A stretch of DNA of 64,000 bases from Sphingomonas limnosediminicola (GTDB lineage Bacteria > Pseudomonadota > Alphaproteobacteria > Sphingomonadales > Sphingomonadaceae): contig NZ_BAABBM010000001.1 of the NCBI RefSeq assembly GCF_039537965.1, positions 992,001 through 1,056,000 of the forward strand, read 5' to 3'. Below, in pieces: positions 53,256 to 61,932 of the stretch. Numbering within the stretch: the first letter of the stretch is position 1; each line of letters begins with the position of its first letter. Below the pieces are notes generated by a model. The model made no database searches and had not been told where the DNA came from. It was given only the letters and a program-made list of their open reading frames with translations. The position numbers were made by a program, and so were the translations under genes.

Positions 53256-53432
53256 TTTCGCCCTGACCTAAATGAGACAACGAACTTATGCCTTCGGCCG
53301 TTCGAAAAGCGAACAGTCTGTTTTTGGGTCACGATTGTCCACAGGGTGCCTATTGACGACTTGCAGGCCGATGGGCTCGCGTCTAGCGTTAAAGTGGGAG
53401 AGGCGTCGCCTCGATAGCGCTAGGTTTACACG

Positions 53433-54314
53433 TTGCTGCTAGTCAAGACACCGGCACCGAAATTGCTCGAGCGAAGCCTAAGCTGGCCGCTCGCGATCTT
53501 CCTGCTGGGATTGGCAGCGGTTCTGCTGCCTACAATGATTGACGTCGCTAGGCTGACGTGGACCTCCGAGCAAGGAGGCCACGCTCCAATCATCGTTGCA
53601 ACTGGTGCCTGGCTTCTCTGGCGCGAGCTGCAGAGCACGCGGGCGCGTGCACGGCCGGGCGAGCCCTGGCTTGGGTCTCTAATGCTGGCAGTTTGTCTCA
53701 TTCTATACGTCGTCGGACGCATCACAGGTGTTCTCGAGATCGAGGCAGGTGGCATGTATCTCGGGATTATTTCCGCGTTCTATTTGCTGATCGGCGGGCC
53801 GCTTCTGAGAGCTCTCTGGTTTCCTATCCTCTACCTTGCAGCTGCACTTCCACCGCCCGATCAATTGGTAGCGGCGATCACTCAGCCCTTAAAAATTGCA
53901 ATTTCCCAATTTGCTGTCGCGCTTCTTGGCGCCCTCGGCTACCCGATTGCGCGGGCGGGCGTGATGATCCAAATTTCCAACTACGAGCTGTTCGTTGCGG
54001 CGGCATGCGCCGGGCTTAATTCCATCATAAGTCTCTCTGCGATTTGTCTTTTCTATGTTTATCTTCGCCATCGATCGGACTGGCTATCGTTCCTCGTGGT
54101 CGGCGCTCTTATCGTCCCGGTTGCCGTGTTCTCGAACTTCGTCCGCGTTGTCGCTCTGATTCTTATCACCTACTATTTCGGTGAGGCCGCGGCGCAGGGC
54201 TTCATGCACGAATTCGCTGGATTGACGTTATTTGTCGTGGCGTTGCTTACAATTTTCGGTGTCGACGCGCTGTTCAACCGTCTCCGCAACCGAAAATCCC
54301 TGGCGCTAGCATGA
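53433..54314 (+). CDS. xrtV: Exosortase V-type transpeptidase
   Basis: 293 residues from TTG 53433; no ATG is well placed upstream. About eight membrane helices. The catalytic triad of the family is seen: Cys192 in AAACAGLNSI, Arg238 in NFVRVVAL and His259 in GFMHEFAGL. Exosortases cleave C-terminal sorting signals of exported proteins at the outer side of the inner membrane. Assignment to the V type rests on the linked EpsI and small accessory genes. It overlaps epsI by 4 bases. Confidence 0.88.
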   Translation: MLLVKTPAPKLLERSLSWPLAIFLLGLAAVLLPTMIDVARLTWTSEQGGHAPIIVATGAWLLWRELQSTRARARPGEPWLGSLMLAVCLILYVVGRITGVLEIEAGGMYLGIISAFYLLIGGPLLRALWFPILYLAAALPPPDQLVAAITQPLKIAISQFAVALLGALGYPIARAGVMIQISNYELFVAAACAGLNSIISLSAICLFYVYLRHRSDWLSFLVVGALIVPVAVFSNFVRVVALILITYYFGEAAAQGFMHEFAGLTLFVVALLTIFGVDALFNRLRNRKSLALA

Positions 54315-54994
54315 CTGGGGAATTGCGATCCGATCTCATATCCCGGCGGGAAGTCGTCGCCGGTTTGGCGATGTTGACAGCAGCGGGTATCGCCGCGGCT
54401 CGAAAGCCCGACATTCAAATTGACTATATGGGCAGTCACAAGCTTGACGAGATCGTTCCTACTAACATCGGGCGATGGAAATTCGTTACAGCAAGTGGTC
54501 TGGTGACGGCGCCTCCAGACCAACTACAGCGCGCTGTTTACAGCCAGCTACTGACGCGCGTCTATTACGATGGCGAGGCGCCAATCTGGCTGCTGCTTGC
54601 TTACAGCGCCAACCAAACAGGGTTCCTGCAGGTCCACCGCCCGGAATTCTGCTACACGGCCGCGGGCTACAGTCTTTCCGATTTCGGACACCACCGCATC
54701 GCACTCGAAGCTGCTTCGGGCTTCACGACTAACAGTCTGACGGCGACGCGAGATGACCGAATTGAGAAGATGGTCTACTGGACCCGTATAGGAAACCACA
54801 TCCCTCTAAGTTGGGCGCAGCAGAAGCTGGCAGTGGCCGGTGACAATCTAAGGCGGCTAATACCTGACGCGGCGCTGATCCGAATCTCGACGACTGGCGA
54901 TGACGGACCCGCAGCAATGAGCAGGTTGGACGCCTTCGCGCAAGCGATGATAGCTTCCGTCGCGCCACCGCTGCGGCGCGTGTTCATCGCATAA
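54311..54994 (+). CDS. epsI: EpsI family exosortase-associated protein
   Basis: 227 residues. A twin-arginine-like or simple anchor at the start (SRREVVAGLAMLTAAGIAAA) is followed by a DUF3485-type domain: DEIVPTNIGRWKF, VYYDGEAPIWLLLAYS, FLQVHRPEFCYTAAGY and MVYWTRIGNHIPLSW. EpsI proteins are partners of exosortases and often fused to them; here they are separate but coupled by an ATGA overlap. The exact task is unknown. Confidence 0.92.
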   Translation: MTGELRSDLISRREVVAGLAMLTAAGIAAARKPDIQIDYMGSHKLDEIVPTNIGRWKFVTASGLVTAPPDQLQRAVYSQLLTRVYYDGEAPIWLLLAYSANQTGFLQVHRPEFCYTAAGYSLSDFGHHRIALEAASGFTTNSLTATRDDRIEKMVYWTRIGNHIPLSWAQQKLAVAGDNLRRLIPDAALIRISTTGDDGPAAMSRLDAFAQAMIASVAPPLRRVFIA

Positions 54995-55000
54995 CAATAC

Positions 55001-55258
55001 TCAGGACTTGGGCCAAAACTTGAATGGCCTCAGATAATAAAGAATAAAAATGATCGTCGCGATGATCAGCGGTATTGCAAGCAAGTGCATGCCCTGATTG
55101 CCGATGTAGTTCGCAACGGCGCAGCCGAGCCCGGCACCCAAATATATGAGGAGGGAATCGTGTTCGGGCGCGTCGTGTTCCGAAGTGGAGCGCTGGACGA
55201 ATAACACCACCAATCCGGCAAAGATTGCCACGGTGACCCAGTCGTAGACAGTCTGCAC
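55001..55258 (-). CDS. Small exosortase V accessory membrane protein
   Basis: 85 residues. The best start is GTG 55258, preceded by AGGAGG six bases upstream; open frames to 55297 and 55531 are not supported. It has three hydrophobic segments: VYDWVTVAIFAGLVVLFVQ, LIYLGAGLGCAVANYIGN and LLAIPLIIATIIFILYYL. The pattern VYDWVTVAIFAGL and GCAVANYIGN matches what I recall as the XrtV sorting system accessory protein of sphingomonads. It faces epsI, with stops 6 bases apart. Confidence 0.8.
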   Translation of the reverse strand: MQTVYDWVTVAIFAGLVVLFVQRSTSEHDAPEHDSLLIYLGAGLGCAVANYIGNQGMHLLAIPLIIATIIFILYYLRPFKFWPKS

Positions 55259-55327
55259 AAGTCCCCTCCTTGATACTGGCACGGCTGAATCTCGCATGCT
55301 ATGCCCACGAATGTCTAATTCTAATGT

Positions 55328-56158
55328 ATGGGTGGGCAAGTGAGACAGGCAGCTGTTGCAATAATTGCATTGGGAGTTTTGACTAGCGGCTGCAATCGAA
55401 AGCCTGAGGGGCAGACCGTTGCCGTAGTTAACGGGGAGGAGATCACACTGCCGGATCTCAATTTTGCCTTGAACTCGACCAACGTGCCCGCGAGCATGGA
55501 CAAGACTGCTGCGCGGTCCCAGATCCTCCAACAGCTTGTAGACCGGCGCCTGCTTGCTGAACAGGCTCGCAAAGAAGGCATCGACAAGTCGCCAGAGTAT
55601 CTCAATCGCGTGCGCCGCGCCGACGAGGATATGCTAATCTCTATGTTGGCGGCGAAGCGCCTTAAGACGGCGCAACTCCCTTCCGACCGCGAGGTTCAAG
55701 CTTACATCTCAGCTCACCCGAACATGTTCGACAAGCGAGAGCTTTGGGACCTCCAGCAAATAAGCTACCCAACTCCGACCGATCCTGCGATCCTCTCGGA
55801 GATCGTGAAGGCGAGTACCATGCCCGCCCTGATCTCCGTCCTGCAGGCCCATAATATCGCTTTTCAAGAGCAGAAGAACCGGGTTGATACCGCCATCATT
55901 CCCTCCGCGATGTTTAGCAAGATCAACGCTATTCCGCCGGGCGAGCCCTTCGTCGTTCCGGCCGGCAAAAACTCAGTCGCTAGCGTGATCACTGGTAAAC
56001 AACCACAGCCCATCTCGGGTCCGAAAGCCAATCCCCTCGCCGTTGAGACAATCCGCAAAACTCAGACTGCCAAGGCGCTTGAGGGCCTGGTGAACTCGCT
56101 GCGCGGTTCGGCAAAACTGGAATATCAGCCTGGGTACGCCCCGCCCGCTAAAAAGTAA
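55328..56158 (+). CDS. epsD: EpsD-type peptidyl-prolyl isomerase lipoprotein
   Basis: 276 residues. A lipobox (VLTSGC) with Cys near residue 20 follows a short hydrophobic start, so it should be a lipoprotein. The SurA/PrsA-like N-terminal region reads AVVNGEEITLPDLNFAL and QILQQLVDRRLLAEQA. A degenerate parvulin-type region is in the centre (LWDLQQISYPTPTD). The family is linked to exopolysaccharide export with exosortases and likely helps fold outer-membrane or secreted components. It is followed by a 153-base gap without a clear terminator. Confidence 0.88.
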   Translation: MGGQVRQAAVAIIALGVLTSGCNRKPEGQTVAVVNGEEITLPDLNFALNSTNVPASMDKTAARSQILQQLVDRRLLAEQARKEGIDKSPEYLNRVRRADEDMLISMLAAKRLKTAQLPSDREVQAYISAHPNMFDKRELWDLQQISYPTPTDPAILSEIVKASTMPALISVLQAHNIAFQEQKNRVDTAIIPSAMFSKINAIPPGEPFVVPAGKNSVASVITGKQPQPISGPKANPLAVETIRKTQTAKALEGLVNSLRGSAKLEYQPGYAPPAKK

Positions 56159-56311
56159 GGCGCTTAGCTCCACCCTCGGCTATGACTCCGGCGACACTCA
56201 ATTGGCACTCCTCGGATTGTTGCGATTGAGCGTTCGCTCACGCTCTGAGCACAATTGCAGGCAGCTTGAATCTTATGCGCGAGGCTCAGAATAACTGTCG
56301 GCAGAAGCTGT

Positions 56312-57133
56312 TCAGCTGTCTACTGCAGGTGGCTCAAAGTAATAGCCCGCACCATAATAACTGTCGAAGCCGTAGCCCTCGCTCACGATGCCGCCCTGGT
56401 ACTTATTGAGGATAACGCCCGCTAACCGCTGAGCACCAAGCAACCCGATCACGTCTTTCACCTCGCGAGTTGTCGTTCGGCCCTCTTCGGCAACGACGAT
56501 GTAGCCATCGAGTTGCGCCATGGTTGTCACCGCGTCGTCGTTTGCAAAAACCGGCGGCAGATCGACCATGAACAAACTATTTTCGCTAGTGGCGCGGAAC
56601 GAACGCAGCAATGCCTGAGCGCGGGGGCCAGCCAGCAATTCGGCTGATCGGATCGGGCCAGCTGTGGTGGGGAGTATCACCAGGCGCTCACCGTCGAGAG
56701 CGTACGCAGTTGGCATCGAAGCGCCTGGACGCTCTTCCAGAAACGCTCTGATGCTCACAGGGGGGTCCACTCCGAGCACTTCCGTGAGTGATGCGCGCCT
56801 TAAGTCGAGATCAACTGCGGTGGTGTTAAATCGCGGATCCCGGCTGAGCGCGGCCGCGACGTTGAATGTGATGAATGACTTGCCAACCTTCGGGGTCGCT
56901 GAAAGCACACCAAAAAGTCGCCAGCCTCGTTGCGTACGGAGCTCATGTATTTTCGCCCGGATCATGTTGAACGAACGCGACCGCGGGTCCAAGCTATCAA
57001 ACCCGTAAACCCCCCGGGACTTAGCGATAGCAGAGTCCCACTGTAACACTTCGCACTCGCGGAGTGTTGGAACCGCAAGCGCTGTTGGCGTGCGCTCGGA
57101 CGCTCCTTGCGAATGCTCTTGTTGGTACGTCAC
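56312..57133 (-). CDS. CpsD/CapB-type tyrosine kinase (co-polymerase partner)
   Basis: 273 residues from GTG 57133; the frame is open to 57217 but would overlap the GumC-like gene by 80 bases. Walker A is ATPKVGKSF, Walker A' is AVDLDLRRAS and Walker B is LFMVDLPPV. A tyrosine cluster ends the protein (YGFDSYYGAGYYF), the usual site of autophosphorylation. Cycles of phosphorylation would control chain length with the GumC-like protein. The ATP domain and membrane part are separate proteins here, unlike Wzc. Confidence 0.88.
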   Translation of the reverse strand: MTYQQEHSQGASERTPTALAVPTLRECEVLQWDSAIAKSRGVYGFDSLDPRSRSFNMIRAKIHELRTQRGWRLFGVLSATPKVGKSFITFNVAAALSRDPRFNTTAVDLDLRRASLTEVLGVDPPVSIRAFLEERPGASMPTAYALDGERLVILPTTAGPIRSAELLAGPRAQALLRSFRATSENSLFMVDLPPVFANDDAVTTMAQLDGYIVVAEEGRTTTREVKDVIGLLGAQRLAGVILNKYQGGIVSEGYGFDSYYGAGYYFEPPAVDS

Positions 57134-57137
57134 CGGA

Positions 57138-58571
57138 TTACGCAATCCCTGTCTCCCGACGTTTGAAGAGCCACCAGGTGCGACGCTTGGGGTCAGGACG
57201 CCCAACGACCGGAACAATACCCAGTATCGGGAAGCCCAGCCCCTCGATCTGAGCCGGACTGCGGACGGGTCGCCGCAGCATTTCGACGATCAATGCAAGA
57301 AGCAAACCCAGCGCCGCGCCCGCGGCTGCCCCAGCTGCAATCAGAAGCGGCCGGTTCGGTGAATAGGGGCGGTCAGGAAGGCTCGCCGGTTCAACAAGAG
57401 AGAGGTGTTCGCCGCGCTGCTCGCCAGTCATACGAGCCCCGGTCTGCGCCTTTAGGAGATCATCCGACACCTGCTTGTACTGCGTTCGAAGTTGGGAAAC
57501 CCGATCTTCGAGCTGAGATGCCTGCTCTAAAATAGCCGGCCCCCGCGCTTGGCCTGCCGCGCTAGCAGTAGCGCGAGCAATTTGAACCTGCCGCTCGCCT
57601 CGGAGCTGTGCAATCGCCTGATTGTTTGCCTGGATTTGGGCCTGAAGCGCCCCTTGATCACCGGAATCGCCCGGGCCCTGTATTGCGTCCCTCACTGCGT
57701 TAAGCCGCTGGCGCGCTGCGATGACGTCCGGATGAGAGTCCGAGTAAGTCGCGCGGGCCGCCGCGAGGGCCGCCTCGGCTTGCGCAAGTTGCTGATCCCG
57801 CGCCGCGGGGCGCTTGCTTTGAATGATCAACTGGCGGTTCTCGTTTTCCAATTGCACGATTTGCGCACTGTAGCTGCCTGTATCGAGCATCGACGGTGCC
57901 GCGCCGGGTGCGAGGACGCTTCCGTTGCGCGCTTTAAGATCTCTGATCTGCCCCTCAATTTGCTGGATCTGGCCCTGCAATCTTCCCGCCTGATCTTCAA
58001 GAAAACGCACATTTAATGTCGCCTGGTCCTCCACCACATCACTATCCATGCGCAGGAAACTAGCGACGTAGCTCTGGAGAACTTCCTGCGCCTTGATGGG
58101 GTCTGGATAATCGAAGCTCATATTGATGGCGATGACGTTGCTTTGATTCGGATTTGCCGTGCCGATGTCCTGTTGGAGAGCGCCGACGCTCGTTGCAGTG
58201 CGCATCTTATCGATGATCTTCGACAGCGGCTGCGAACGGCGCTCTGACGAATACAGATCGTATTGCTCGATTAAGGCAATTAGGTCGCCTCGGCTGAGCA
58301 CTTTTTCGCGTATTTTTGATATGCGCTGTTCGATCGCGCCGGTTTCCGGAGATTGTGCCACGGTGGTCGAAAGTTGTTGAGACTCGATAAGCAACGTCGC
58401 GGTTGAGCGATATTGCGTTGGGAGCATGAACGCGGCGATGAGAGCAACTGCGAAAAAAGCGATGAAGACACCGACCGCATAATAACGACGTTCCCACATA
58501 ATGTGGGGCAAGTGATTGATGACCCAGCCGAAACCTGCTGAGGTCTGCTCGAAATTATGTGATTCGATCAT
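57138..58571 (-). CDS. GumC/Wzz-type polysaccharide chain-length protein
   Basis: 477 residues. A first membrane helix near residues 30-52 (YYAVGVFIAFFAVALIAAFML) is followed by a Wzz domain, a long coiled coil with GNVR-type region (about residues 180-400) and a second helix near residue 430 (PLLIAAGAAAGAALGLLLAL). It would form the periplasmic scaffold between polymerase and outer-membrane exporter. It overlaps the barrel gene by 4 bases and is followed by the kinase gene after a gap of only 4 bases. Confidence 0.93.
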   Translation of the reverse strand: MIESHNFEQTSAGFGWVINHLPHIMWERRYYAVGVFIAFFAVALIAAFMLPTQYRSTATLLIESQQLSTTVAQSPETGAIEQRISKIREKVLSRGDLIALIEQYDLYSSERRSQPLSKIIDKMRTATSVGALQQDIGTANPNQSNVIAINMSFDYPDPIKAQEVLQSYVASFLRMDSDVVEDQATLNVRFLEDQAGRLQGQIQQIEGQIRDLKARNGSVLAPGAAPSMLDTGSYSAQIVQLENENRQLIIQSKRPAARDQQLAQAEAALAAARATYSDSHPDVIAARQRLNAVRDAIQGPGDSGDQGALQAQIQANNQAIAQLRGERQVQIARATASAAGQARGPAILEQASQLEDRVSQLRTQYKQVSDDLLKAQTGARMTGEQRGEHLSLVEPASLPDRPYSPNRPLLIAAGAAAGAALGLLLALIVEMLRRPVRSPAQIEGLGFPILGIVPVVGRPDPKRRTWWLFKRRETGIA

Positions 58572-59800
58572 AAGTGCCTACCGATGCGATACCGCAGGTA
58601 TACCGATCCGTTGATATCGGCTTTCGGGTCTGCCCCAAACTGAAACAGCTTACGCGCGCCCACAGAGACTCCAGCGGACATTCGAGCGCCAAGAGTCCGG
58701 TCGTATTCCACTTCACTAGATACATAGGTTGATTTCACATCGGAAAGCGCCGCCGCAGCGTTTGAATAGTGACTCGCGTTAATCGATGCCTGAAGGGTAT
58801 CTCGTTCTCCAAGCTTCCGAAAATAGCTCAATCCAAGTGACGTGGTGATCGTCGCGAGACCTCGGCCTCCACCTGATAATACCGGGCTGAATGACGAACG
58901 CGCGTCGCGAGTGATGCTAGCGCAAAGATTGCTGACCGTCCCGTGATCACAAAGCGAAGCGCTGAAGGACGGAGTCACGGTGCTCTGCGATCCACCATCA
59001 AAGTGCTCGTTAACGACCATGATGCCAACGGCTCCATGTGCCGACATTCGCTCGCTTAGCGAGATCTGGGCCGTCAAGGCCGGGTTCAAAATATTGGTGT
59101 AATCGCTGCCCGCGTAATCTTGACGCTGAAGCGCAAGGGAAGCGCCCACCGACGTGCGTTCCGATATCTGCCGGGAATAACCAGCGTCAGTAGAATAGGT
59201 ATTATATCCCGGAAAACTACTGTGGCTGTACCAGTTGCGCTGTGCACCCGCGGACAGCGAAATCGTGCCGGATGCTCCGCTTCGAATCGTCGCGCCTACT
59301 TGGCCGCTCACTCGGTAATTGCGGCCAGTCAAGCCGAGCAGGTCAGGTGCCCCGGCCGGTGGAATGGGATTGCCCTCGTCGGGGGGCGGGGGTTCGGTCG
59401 GCACGCCGATGATGCGGTTCGAAAGTTGCCCGGCGAAATCGCCCGAGAAATTGAGACTCCCAAAGATCTGCGCGGTTGGGCTCACTGCGCGGCTGGCTTG
59501 TGCACTCAAGTCAAAAATTTGCTTGGAACCGTAGTCTTGCAAGTACGTGGTGTTCTCAACGAAGGCGCTTAGGGTCGTACTCCCATGCTCGGACCTGATC
59601 GAATGGGTCCCTGTCAGGCTCACGCGCCCGAAGGCGCTCGAATGACTCGGAATGCTCAGGAACGGATTCGTCGCCGCTCCGAGTCCCGCATTCAGATCAA
59701 GAATGTCGACAGTTTCGGCCGCCACTGGCGCAGTGACAGCGAAAGCGGTCCCCGCAGCCAGCGCGAACCTGAACGCCTTATACATACGCACGCTAATCAT
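58568..59800 (-). CDS. Outer membrane beta-barrel protein of the EPS export operon (EpsL-like)
   Basis: 410 residues with a signal peptide (AFRFALAAGTAFAVTAPVAAE). The rest is alternating polar and hydrophobic strands with many Ser, Thr, Gly and Tyr, ending in an aromatic-poor strand (GSVYLRYRIGRHL). A Pro-rich loop is near residue 145 (PTEPPPPDEGNPIPP). It is the BBP2-type barrel found in PEP-CTERM/exosortase polysaccharide operons; function as exit pore or adhesin is inferred. It overlaps both neighbours by 4 bases. Confidence 0.8.
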   Translation of the reverse strand: MISVRMYKAFRFALAAGTAFAVTAPVAAETVDILDLNAGLGAATNPFLSIPSHSSAFGRVSLTGTHSIRSEHGSTTLSAFVENTTYLQDYGSKQIFDLSAQASRAVSPTAQIFGSLNFSGDFAGQLSNRIIGVPTEPPPPDEGNPIPPAGAPDLLGLTGRNYRVSGQVGATIRSGASGTISLSAGAQRNWYSHSSFPGYNTYSTDAGYSRQISERTSVGASLALQRQDYAGSDYTNILNPALTAQISLSERMSAHGAVGIMVVNEHFDGGSQSTVTPSFSASLCDHGTVSNLCASITRDARSSFSPVLSGGGRGLATITTSLGLSYFRKLGERDTLQASINASHYSNAAAALSDVKSTYVSSEVEYDRTLGARMSAGVSVGARKLFQFGADPKADINGSVYLRYRIGRHL

Positions 59801-60393
59801 GGTACAACCATCGTATCGCCGCTCTGAATCGCGGGAATCTGACCAGGCCCTATGCCTTCCAAATCTCCTTTCAATGCGTCACCGAGCCTGACGGGGATCG
59901 ATTGGAGTTGCTGCCCGACCTTTCGGATAATTCGTATGCGGCTCGTCTGGGCGAACTCTGTTGGCCCCCCAGCGACGCCAAGGGCTTCGAGTGCATTCAC
60001 ATAACGCCCTGGTGTGAACGTGCCCGGAGCTTTGACCTTCCCGATCACAGAAAACGAATAGCCGCTCGGGTTTTTCACGAGCACGGTGACCTGGGGAACA
60101 GCGTCCTTGTATTGCGGCCGCAACCCCGCGGTGATGATTCGCTGGAGGTCCGCGGGAAGAAGACCGGCAGCCATCACTTGGCCCACGAGTGGGAAACCGA
60201 AAGTTCCATCCGGAAGGACCCGCACCACTCGTTGTAGGCGCTCGTCCCCCCACACAAGAATTTCAAGATCATCGCCGGGATTGATCCGATATGCAGGCCC
60301 AGGAACTGATGTCGGGCTCGACTGCGCGGGAGCGGCCGAGGAGCCGAGGGCAATCAGGAATAGCGCGACGACGAGCGCGATGAACCTTTTCAT
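59797..60393 (-). CDS. Polysaccharide export protein (Wza/GumB-like)
   Basis: 198 residues. A signal peptide (FIALVVALFLIALGSSAAPA) is followed by the polysaccharide export domain with YRINPGDDLEILVWGDERL and VRVLPDGTFGFPLVGQV, and then one SLBB domain (FSVIGKVKAPGTFTPGRYVNALEALG). No lipobox cysteine is visible, and the protein lacks the C-terminal helix of full-length Wza, which is common in GumB/EpsE types. It starts the leftward export operon; the promoter must lie in 60394-60495. Confidence 0.92.
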   Translation of the reverse strand: MKRFIALVVALFLIALGSSAAPAQSSPTSVPGPAYRINPGDDLEILVWGDERLQRVVRVLPDGTFGFPLVGQVMAAGLLPADLQRIITAGLRPQYKDAVPQVTVLVKNPSGYSFSVIGKVKAPGTFTPGRYVNALEALGVAGGPTEFAQTSRIRIIRKVGQQLQSIPVRLGDALKGDLEGIGPGQIPAIQSGDTMVVP

Positions 60394-60495
60394 TTCACGA
60401 ATACCCTCCCCTTGGCGTACCGGCGCGGCACATCACGCTTCAACCCTACTCGAGCCCGGTTACAAATGTCTTCATTCCAGTAATATAAGCAGAAG

Positions 60496-61932
60496 GTGGC
60501 AAAACGAACCCTCTTTTTCCGGCTGACCGTCCTGGCGCTGACGATCGTAGCTCCCGCATTGTCCGGCTGCGGCTACTGGCGAACGTACGAAGCGAAGAAA
60601 TACTACGCCCAGTATCAGACCGCGACCGCCAATGGAGACCTCCAGGGCGCGCGTTTTGCGCTATTGTCGCTCGTGCAAACCCAAGAAGATGTCAGCGACT
60701 GGTGGGTGCAGCTGGGAAAGATCGACTTGCAGCTGGGCGATTTCCGAGGGGCTTACGATGCGTTCGCTCACGCGCATGAACTCGATCGCACCAATGCTCA
60801 GGTGGTCGCGACTCTGGCTCAGCTTGCGATATATGCAGGTCAGTTAGATCTTGCCGAAGAGCAAGCAAAAAGTCTCGAGCTACTCGCACCCGACGACCCC
60901 ACGATCACTCTCGTCAATGGTTTTGTAGATCTGAAACGAGGCGATCTCGACAAGGCGAACGCTGCGGCCGACCAGCTATTAAGAGCCGCTCCGGCTGACC
61001 CTATCGCGAAAATTCTAAAGGCTAAGGTGCTGATGGGCGCTGGCCGGCCCGATGACGCTGTGGCCTTGTTAGAGCAGCAATTACAGATGGTGCCAGACGA
61101 TGGGCAGGCGCTCCGAGCGTTATCCGCTATCTACAGGAGCCGAGGTGACTGGCCTAGCGCCACACGCGTTGCGACAAGGCTTTATCAGCTCAATGGCAAA
61201 GATAGTCGCATCTCGCAGCAATTGCTCGAGGCGGCGCTTCGATCGAGCGACCTCGGCCGTGCCGCGAGCGTCTCGAACTCAATCCTAAGTGGTGATGCGC
61301 CCGTACAAACGATCTACGCGACGCTTGGACTATGGGCGGAATTCGCGCCCGAAGAGGTCACTCTGCCCAATGCAATTCACTTGGCTCAGCGTTATTCGGG
61401 AGACCGGCGCGTAGCTTTCGCCGATTATTTTAATCGAGTTGGAAAGCCAGCTTCGGCCGAGCAATTGCTCGGTCCTCCTCAGCTGCCGCTAAAACAGGCC
61501 AACGCCGGGCTCAACGCCGTGATCGCGCAATCGATGGCTCTCCAGGGGCGTCGGGCTGACGCACTGAAATTATTTGGCGAAGTGTTGGCGGTTGAACCCG
61601 ATCAACCGCAGGCGCTGCGCGGCCGCTCCGCACTACTAATGCAGACAGGAAATACAAAGCAGGCGATCATCGACGCTCAACGGCTCGTCATTGCAAATCC
61701 GAAGGATGGCGGAGATCGCATTCTTCTCGCACGCGCCTTTTTTGCGGCAGGACGTCGGCAAGACGTGCGTCGGACTCTCTGGGATGCATTTCAGGACATG
61801 CCGCAAGACAACCGCGTTTTCTCCGCCTTAAAAAGCGTTTTGGTGTCCACTGGCGATGCAGACGGTGAGCGTCGTCTGAGGCGCGAAGTTGAAGATCGAC
61901 GATCGAGCATTCTTGAGAAGGAATTTCTGTAA
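60496..61932 (+). CDS. TPR-repeat lipoprotein
   Basis: 478 residues from GTG 60496. A signal peptide with lipobox (APALSGC) gives Cys near residue 24. The rest is made of about ten tetratricopeptide-like helix pairs, for example FRGAYDAFAHAHELDRTNAQ and AGRPDDAVALLEQQLQMVPDD. TPR lipoproteins are common in exosortase and exopolysaccharide gene sets and may assemble the export complex in the periplasm. Its stop shares bases with the next start (TAATG). Confidence 0.85.
   Translation: MAKRTLFFRLTVLALTIVAPALSGCGYWRTYEAKKYYAQYQTATANGDLQGARFALLSLVQTQEDVSDWWVQLGKIDLQLGDFRGAYDAFAHAHELDRTNAQVVATLAQLAIYAGQLDLAEEQAKSLELLAPDDPTITLVNGFVDLKRGDLDKANAAADQLLRAAPADPIAKILKAKVLMGAGRPDDAVALLEQQLQMVPDDGQALRALSAIYRSRGDWPSATRVATRLYQLNGKDSRISQQLLEAALRSSDLGRAASVSNSILSGDAPVQTIYATLGLWAEFAPEEVTLPNAIHLAQRYSGDRRVAFADYFNRVGKPASAEQLLGPPQLPLKQANAGLNAVIAQSMALQGRRADALKLFGEVLAVEPDQPQALRGRSALLMQTGNTKQAIIDAQRLVIANPKDGGDRILLARAFFAAGRRQDVRRTLWDAFQDMPQDNRVFSALKSVLVSTGDADGERRLRREVEDRRSSILEKEFL

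Noticed and set aside
56884-56920. A degenerate ATP site in the CpsD-like kinase
   Set aside because: ATPKVGKS fits the [AG]-x4-GK[ST] pattern, so the site is intact although not of the usual PGEGK form.
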